In this document: positions 6,454 to 10,618 of the stretch, one piece after another
How positions within the stretch are numbered: position 1 is the stretch's first letter
Layout: the number at the start of each line of letters is the position of its first letter
Assembly: GCA_014380965.1 (NCBI GenBank)
Contig: JACMIV010000312.1
Span: forward strand, 1 to 10,618
Length of the DNA: 10,618 nucleotides
Source: Rhizobiaceae bacterium
GTDB lineage: Bacteria > Pseudomonadota > Alphaproteobacteria > Rhizobiales > Rhizobiaceae
Direction of reading: 5' to 3'
Program-made: the position numbers and the translations under genes
Notes under the pieces: generated by a model
Told to the model about the DNA's origin: nothing
Database searches by the model: none
The model's input: the letters and a program-made list of their open reading frames with translations, nothing else

Positions 6454-9155
6454 GCCGACAGCTGATTGCGACCTACCGCCTGCAGTTCCGCGAAGGGACC
6501 GATTTCGACACCGCCCGAGATCTCGCGCCCTACCTCAAGGAGCTCGGCGTCAGCCATCTCTACGCCTCACCGGTCTTCGCCGCGTCTTCTGATTCGACGC
6601 ACGGATACGACGTCGTCGACTACAATCGCTTCGAGGAAAACCTCGGCGGCGACGACGGCTTCCTCGGCATGAGCGACGCATTGGCGCGCCAGGACATCGG
6701 GTTGATCCTCGATTTCGTGCCGAACCACATGGGCGTCTCGCCGGAGAACGCGTGGTGGGAGGACGTGCTCGCCTGGGGCCCGGAAAGCCGCCATGCCAAT
6801 ACGTTCGACATCGCCTGGGACGCCGAGAAGATCCTGATCCCGGTTCTCGCCAAGCCCTATGGCGAGGCGTCGATGGACGGCGATCTCTCGGTCGTGCTCG
6901 ACGGGAACCGCGCGCGACTGCGCTTCGATGCGGCGGGCTACCAGCTCCCGATCGATCCGCGCACGCTCGGCCACGTCTTCGGCTTCCTCGAACATCCCGA
7001 GCGCGACCGGTTGGTGCGGCGCTTCTCGGTGGCGACGCCCATCGAGGGCGAGGAACTGACCGAGCGGCTGCGCGAGCATCTGGGGGACGACGCCTTTGCC
7101 TCGGCGCTGGAGGCGGCCATTGCCGCGATCAACGCCGACCAGAGCGCGCTCCACGCCCTGCACGAGGCGCAGGTCTGGCGGCTCGCCTGGTGGCGGACGG
7201 CGCGCGAGAAGCTCACCTACCGACGCTTCTTCGAGATCGCCGACCTCATCGGCGTCAAGCAGGAACTGCGGCACGTCTTCCGCGACTCGCACCGCACCGT
7301 CATCCGCCTCGCCCGCGAACGGCGGCTCGACGGCATCCGCATCGACCATGTCGACGGGCTGGCCGATCCGAAGAACTACCTTCTCGACCTTCGGCAGGCG
7401 TTCCAGTCGGTGCGCCGTGACCCGGCGATCTTCGTCGAGAAGATTCTCACCGGCGAGGAGCGCCTGCGCAAATCCTGGGAGATCGAGGGGACGACCGGCT
7501 ACGAGTTCATCACCGCTCTGTCCGGCCTCTACGTCGATGCCGAGCAGGAGACCGGCATGACGAACGCCTACCATCACTTCCTCGACGAGGAAGAGGACCT
7601 GCGCGCCATGATCCTGCGCCAGAAGCGCTCGATCTTCTCGCGCAATCTTGCCGGCGAGCTCGCCTATCTCACCGCCGAGGCGCTCTCCGTCGCCGGGCGC
7701 GGCCTTGCGACGCGCGACCTCGGGCCCGATACCCTGTCGCGCTCGATCGTCGAGGTCGCGACCGCGCTGCCGGTCTACCGGACCTATGTGGGCGTCGATG
7801 GCGTGCCGAAGGCGGATGCCGAGATCATCGACAATGCGGTCGAGGCAGCGATGTCGAACCGGGAGGTCGAGGCAGACGAGCCGATCGAATTCATCGGGCG
7901 CCTTTTGAAGCTCGATTTCGACGACGGGCGCGATGTCGCCGGCGCGCTGAACTTCACGCGGCGGTTCCAGCAGACGACCGGCGCCGTCATGGCAAAGGCC
8001 GTCGAGGATACCGTGTTCTACCGGTACAACCGGCTGATCGCGCTGAACGAGGTCGGCGGCGAGCCGGACCATTACGGCGCGGACGTTTCGACCTTTCATG
8101 CCGCGATGCAGACGCGCGTCGAAGACCAGCCGGAGGGTCTGCTCGCCTCTTCCACCCACGACACCAAGCGCGGAGAGGACGCCCGTGCCCGGCTCTACAC
8201 GCTGAGCGAGGCGCCGAAGCGCTGGGGCAGCCTCGTGTCGGGCTTCGCCGAGGCGATGGGTGCCCACCGTCAGCCGATCGACGACCGGATCGAAGCGCCG
8301 GATTGCGCGACGGAGTGGATGTTCTATCAAGCGTTGCTCGGCGTCCTTCCGGCAAACTTCAATCCATCGGACGCCAGCGCCCGGACCGGCATCGGCGAGC
8401 GTCTCGCCGCCTTCATGCAGAAGGCCGTGCGCGAGGCCAAGCGCTTCACGAGCTGGACATCGCCGGGCGAGCCCTACGAGGCGGCGCTCCAAGCCTTCGT
8501 GGAAGCCGCGCTCGACGAGGCGCAAACCGGGAGCTTCCTCGCGGAGTTCTGGACCTCCGTCCAACCCTTCGTCGCGGCCGGGGCGCTTACCTCGCTTTCG
8601 CAGACCCTGATCAAGCTCGCAGCACCGGGCGTGCCGGACATCTACCAGGGCACCGAGGTCTACGATCTCAGCCTCGTCGATCCAGACAACCGCCGCCCGA
8701 TCGACTTTTCTGTCCGCGCCGACTTGCTCTCCGACCGCGGCACGATCACCGACGCGATGGCGGACTGGCGAAGCGGCGGTGTGACGGCGCGGCTGACGGC
8801 GGCGGGCCTGAAGGCGCGGGGCGCAGCGCCGACGCTGTTCACCACGGCGCAGTACATCCCGCTGGAGGTCGAGGGGACGATGGCCCGCCATGTTGTGGCC
8901 TTCGCGCGCCGGTCCGACGACGGAGGATGCGCGATCGTCGTCGCGCCGCGGCTGTGCCTCACGCTGCTCGATGGCTCGGACGGTCTCGTCCCGGCCGGAG
9001 GGCGCTGGGGCGATACACGAGTGCTACTGCCGGGCGGGATCGCGGGCCTGGTCTTCGAGAACGCGCTCGGTGACGCTTCGGTCGGCACCACGGCGGCGCT
9101 CGGTATGGCAAGTCTTCCTGACGATTTGCCCTTCGCACTCCTGGTCTCGCGTTGA
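6450..9155 (+). CDS. treY: Malto-oligosyltrehalose synthase, 901 aa
   Basis: This enzyme (GH13 family) converts the terminal alpha-1,4 bond at the reducing end of a maltooligosaccharide to an alpha,alpha-1,1 bond, giving maltooligosyltrehalose for TreZ. Seen: the family's typical start, RQLIATYRLQFREGTDF (3-19); LYASPVF (37-43); ILDFVPNHMGV (86-96); GIRIDHVDGLADP (295-307) with Asp299 as nucleophile; FVEKILTGEE (328-337) with Glu330 as acid/base; and SSTHDTKRGEDARAR (567-581) with Asp571 as stabiliser. GVPDIYQGTE (727-736) near the end of the barrel is also diagnostic. The insertion between barrel strands is large, as usual for TreY. At 901 residues it is longer than the archaeal and actinobacterial enzymes of roughly 720-775 residues; I see no fused domain that explains the excess. 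GGAG at 6441-6444 precedes the ATG, which overlaps the malQ stop as ATGA. Last gene of the operon; palindromic repeats follow the stop. Confidence 0.96.
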   Translation: MSRQLIATYRLQFREGTDFDTARDLAPYLKELGVSHLYASPVFAASSDSTHGYDVVDYNRFEENLGGDDGFLGMSDALARQDIGLILDFVPNHMGVSPENAWWEDVLAWGPESRHANTFDIAWDAEKILIPVLAKPYGEASMDGDLSVVLDGNRARLRFDAAGYQLPIDPRTLGHVFGFLEHPERDRLVRRFSVATPIEGEELTERLREHLGDDAFASALEAAIAAINADQSALHALHEAQVWRLAWWRTAREKLTYRRFFEIADLIGVKQELRHVFRDSHRTVIRLARERRLDGIRIDHVDGLADPKNYLLDLRQAFQSVRRDPAIFVEKILTGEERLRKSWEIEGTTGYEFITALSGLYVDAEQETGMTNAYHHFLDEEEDLRAMILRQKRSIFSRNLAGELAYLTAEALSVAGRGLATRDLGPDTLSRSIVEVATALPVYRTYVGVDGVPKADAEIIDNAVEAAMSNREVEADEPIEFIGRLLKLDFDDGRDVAGALNFTRRFQQTTGAVMAKAVEDTVFYRYNRLIALNEVGGEPDHYGADVSTFHAAMQTRVEDQPEGLLASSTHDTKRGEDARARLYTLSEAPKRWGSLVSGFAEAMGAHRQPIDDRIEAPDCATEWMFYQALLGVLPANFNPSDASARTGIGERLAAFMQKAVREAKRFTSWTSPGEPYEAALQAFVEAALDEAQTGSFLAEFWTSVQPFVAAGALTSLSQTLIKLAAPGVPDIYQGTEVYDLSLVDPDNRRPIDFSVRADLLSDRGTITDAMADWRSGGVTARLTAAGLKARGAAPTLFTTAQYIPLEVEGTMARHVVAFARRSDDGGCAIVVAPRLCLTLLDGSDGLVPAGGRWGDTRVLLPGGIAGLVFENALGDASVGTTAALGMASLPDDLPFALLVSR

Positions 9156-9171
9156 AGCGCTGTTAGCTGAA

Positions 9172-9220
9172 AGGATGACGAGACGTCGAGCCACGCATTG
9201 AGGCCTTCTTTCGTCATCCT
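9172..9220. repeat. 10-base inverted repeat just after treY (partial repeat end)
   Basis: AGGATGACGA at 9172-9181 is the exact reverse complement of TCGTCATCCT at 9211-9220, with a 29-base gap. The right arm is also the left end of the first palindromic unit, so the left arm looks like the broken-off end of a third copy in the opposite orientation. As RNA it could fold at the 3' end of the treY transcript, but no T-run follows, so an intrinsic terminator is not supported. Confidence 0.5.
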
Positions 9221-9243
9221 CGGCACCGGCCCGAGGATTCAGC
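9212..9243 (+). repeat. Palindromic intergenic repeat unit 1 (REP-like)
   Basis: This is a 32-base unit reading CGTCATCCTCGG...CCGAGGATTCAGC. ATCCTCGG (9216-9223) and CCGAGGAT (9231-9238) form an 8-bp stem with a 7-base loop. It resembles the short palindromes of type 'cgtcat-ctcggg-loop-cccgag-atcca' that recur between genes in many Hyphomicrobiales genomes. It is paired with an inverted second copy at 9304-9335. Being an abundant dispersed repeat is inferred; the window holds only this pair and a fragment. Confidence 0.6.
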
Positions 9244-9303
9244 CGGCCCAGCGATGGTCGGTAGAGGGCAACGCAGACCTGCCGTGTTTTCGCTCGACGT
9301 TCA

Positions 9304-9335
9304 GTGGATTCTCGGGACAGGGCCCGAGAATGACG
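9304..9335 (-). repeat. Palindromic intergenic repeat unit 2, inverted relative to unit 1
   Basis: ATTCTCGGG (9308-9316) and CCCGAGAAT (9323-9331) form a perfect 9-bp stem with a 6-base loop; the unit ends in TGACG at 9331-9335. Its reverse complement aligns with unit 1 over 32 bases with a few substitutions and one single-base gap. Several differences are T/C changes that keep each unit's own stem paired. Two inverted units about 60 bases apart give a BIME-like arrangement between treY and thuA. Confidence 0.6.
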
Positions 9336-9349
9336 TTTTGCAATGTGAG

Positions 9350-9360
9350 GTTGTAACAAC
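9350..9360. promoter_or_regulatory. Small palindrome GTTG-TAA-CAAC upstream of thuA, possible regulator site
   Basis: GTTG (9350-9353) and CAAC (9357-9360) are reverse complements around TAA, 60 bases before the thuA ATG, in a locally less GC-rich stretch (9336-9365). In Sinorhizobium the thu genes are controlled by the LacI-type regulator ThuR. This could be an operator, but the arms are only four bases, it does not match a LacI-type site clearly, and no regulator gene is in the window. Confidence 0.2.
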
Positions 9361-9420
9361 AATCGACGGTCTGACGAAGCGCGTCCTCGGACGACCGATC
9401 CATTCCGAAAGGACCCTCCC

Positions 9421-10206
9421 ATGCCGATCCGCGCCACCGTCTGGAACGAGTTCGTCCACGAGCGGGAGAACGCCACCGTCAAAGCCATCTATCCCGAGGG
9501 CATCCACCGGACGATCGCCGCCGCCCTCTCAAGCGATGAAGGGATCGACGCTTCGACCGCGACCCTCGACGAGCCGGAGCATGGCCTCTCGGTGGAGCGT
9601 CTTGCAAAAACGGACGTGCTCCTCTGGTGGGGCCACAAGGCGCATGGCGAGGTGTCCGACAGTGTCGTCGACCGGGTGCAGCAGCGCGTCTTCGAGGGAA
9701 TGGGCCTCATCGTGCTTCACTCCGGTCATTTCTCCAAGATCTTCAAGCGCGTGATGGGCGCGCCGTGCTCGCTGCGCTGGCGCGAGGCCGGCGAACGGGA
9801 ACGGCTGTGGGCGATCAATCGCTCGCACCCGATCGCCCAGGGGGTCGGCGATTTCATCGAGCTGACGAACTCGGAAATGTATGGCGAGCCCTTCCTGGTG
9901 CCTGAGCCGATGGAGACGGTGTTCGTGTCCTGGTACGAGGGTGGCGAGGTGTTCCGCTCGGGCCTCACCTACCAGCGCGGAGCGGGCCGGATCTTCTATT
10001 TCGGGCCGGGCCACGAAACCTACCCGATCTATCACGATGCCCAGATCCAGCAGGTGCTGCGCAACGCCGTTCGCTGGGCCCACAACCCTGCCAGGCCCTG
10101 GCTCGACGTTTCGACCGCACCGAACGTACCCGTCGACCAGGCGCCAGAAAAGATCGAGAAGCGCGGCGGCAGCCTGCATGCGGCGGGCGAGGAGGGCTTC
10201 CGGTGA
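9421..10206 (+). CDS. thuA: ThuA family trehalose utilisation protein, 261 aa
   Basis: Family knowledge: with ThuB, ThuA assimilates trehalose and some related disaccharides (maltitol, sucrose isomers) in Sinorhizobium and Agrobacterium through 3-keto derivatives. ThuB is the likely dehydrogenase and ThuA probably acts on the keto-sugar, though its exact chemistry is less settled. Seen: a ThuA fold related to class I glutamine amidotransferases, starting [15 protein letters not shown], with [12 protein letters not shown] (67-78), [16 protein letters not shown] (98-113, His100 and His103), [13 protein letters not shown] (118-130), SHPIAQGV (135-142) and the C-terminal [12 protein letters not shown] (195-206), all typical of true ThuA rather than remote relatives. 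No signal peptide is seen, so cytoplasmic. AAAGGA at 9408-9413 lies 7 bases before the ATG. The stop overlaps the thuB GTG by 4 bases, implying coupling. It is separated from treY by a repeat-bearing spacer, so it is probably a distinct transcription unit. Confidence 0.93.
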   Translation: MPIRATVWNEFVHERENATVKAIYPEGIHRTIAAALSSDEGIDASTATLDEPEHGLSVERLAKTDVLLWWGHKAHGEVSDSVVDRVQQRVFEGMGLIVLHSGHFSKIFKRVMGAPCSLRWREAGERERLWAINRSHPIAQGVGDFIELTNSEMYGEPFLVPEPMETVFVSWYEGGEVFRSGLTYQRGAGRIFYFGPGHETYPIYHDAQIQQVLRNAVRWAHNPARPWLDVSTAPNVPVDQAPEKIEKRGGSLHAAGEEGFR

Positions 10207-10618
10207 CGGAGAAGCGCCTTCTCATCCTCGGCACCGGCCACATCGCCCATAGGCACGCGGAGCACTTCTCCGCTCTACCGGGTTGCCGGCTCGTCGGCGC
10301 GAGCGACATCAATGCCGAGCGCGCTCGTGCCTTTGCCGAAATGCATCGCATTCCCCATGCCTTCGGCTCGCTCGAGGAGGCGATCGCTTGGGGCGAGTTC
10401 GACGCGGCCGTAAACGCGACGCCCGACGGCGCGCACATGGCGACGTCGCTCGCCTTGATCGCGGCAGGCAAGGCGGTGTTCTGCGAAAAACCGTTGGCGC
10501 TGAGCTTCGAGGACGCCATGGCGATGACGGAAGCGGCAGAATCCGCCGGGCTCGTCAACATGGTGAACCTCACCTATCGAAACGCCCATGCGATCCAGCT
10601 CGCGCGGCGGATGATCGA
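10203..10618 (+). CDS. thuB: ThuB-like Gfo/Idh/MocA oxidoreductase, N-terminal 138 residues (3' end outside window)
   Basis: Seen: reading from the GTG at 10203, the frame is open to the window edge. The product starts [20 protein letters not shown], with a Rossmann dinucleotide-binding loop GTGHIA (10-15), then NATPDGAH (71-78) and the family's CEKPLAL (94-100), where Lys96 of the EKP motif is the conserved catalytic or substrate-binding lysine. This is roughly the first third of a protein usually about 340-380 residues long. GGAG at 10191-10194, inside thuA, precedes the GTG by 8 bases, and the GTGA overlap with the thuA stop supports this start; the next in-frame ATG (codon 47) falls after the nucleotide-binding motif and is too late. 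Inferred role: NAD(P)-dependent oxidation of trehalose or a related disaccharide at C3. The family is broad; the ThuB assignment rests mainly on adjacency to thuA. Confidence 0.87.
   Translation, partial: MTEKRLLILGTGHIAHRHAEHFSALPGCRLVGASDINAERARAFAEMHRIPHAFGSLEEAIAWGEFDAAVNATPDGAHMATSLALIAAGKAVFCEKPLALSFEDAMAMTEAAESAGLVNMVNLTYRNAHAIQLARRMI

Noticed and set aside
6567..8891. A 774-codon open frame antisense to treY.
   Set aside because: treY in the sense frame shows complete catalytic motifs. The antisense product is low-complexity and charged, as expected from the reverse of a high-GC gene with strong third-position bias. Similar antisense frames at 4846-6396 and 2778-3857 were rejected for the same reason.
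9156..9420. A small gene or RNA gene between treY and thuA.
   Set aside because: Short frames here span the palindromic repeats and have no start with a ribosome binding site; no tRNA-like or known RNA structure was recognised.

Overview
The window is GC-rich and densely coded, and it looks like a chromosomal segment of an alphaproteobacterium, most likely of the Hyphomicrobiales (Rhizobiales). Three things suggest this: the ThuA/ThuB trehalose-catabolic pair, first characterised in Sinorhizobium and Agrobacterium; a DUF2126-type transglutaminase-like protein next to a zinc-ribbon metallopeptidase; and intergenic palindromes of the 'cgtcat-ctcggg...cccgag' kind that are common in this group. 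The genus cannot be fixed from the sequence alone.

Layout. (1) Positions 1-1081, minus strand: the first 360 codons of a large transglutaminase-like/DUF2126 protein that runs off the left edge. (2) Positions 1082-1317: a 236-base divergent spacer with a perfect 7+7 inverted repeat (TGCGAAC-TC-GTTCGCA) and a further half-site. (3) Positions 1318-2430, plus strand: a putative metallopeptidase with N-terminal CxxC zinc-ribbon pairs and an HEVGH motif. (4) Positions 2431-2717: a 287-base spacer and leader with no gene or convincing terminator. (5) Positions 2718-9155, plus strand: three overlapping genes, treZ, malQ and treY, forming a trehalose-from-maltooligosaccharide operon. (6) Positions 9156-9420: a 265-base spacer holding a pair of oppositely oriented palindromic repeats plus a third partial copy of their end, then a small palindrome and a good ribosome binding site. 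(7) Positions 9421-10618, plus strand: thuA and the start of thuB (GTG start, overlapping thuA by 4 bases), which runs off the right edge.

How the genes work together. TreY isomerises the reducing end of malto-oligosaccharides into a trehalosyl unit, and TreZ cleaves free trehalose from it. MalQ disproportionates the short glucans left behind into chains long enough for TreY. No debranching enzyme (treX/glgX) is inside the window. ThuB and ThuA belong to the opposite pathway, oxidative breakdown of trehalose and related disaccharides through 3-keto derivatives. Synthesis and breakdown therefore sit side by side, separated only by the repeat-bearing spacer. The divergent transglutaminase/metallopeptidase pair at the left is a separate unit and is the least understood part of the window. 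No RNA gene, CRISPR array, insertion sequence or phage gene was seen.
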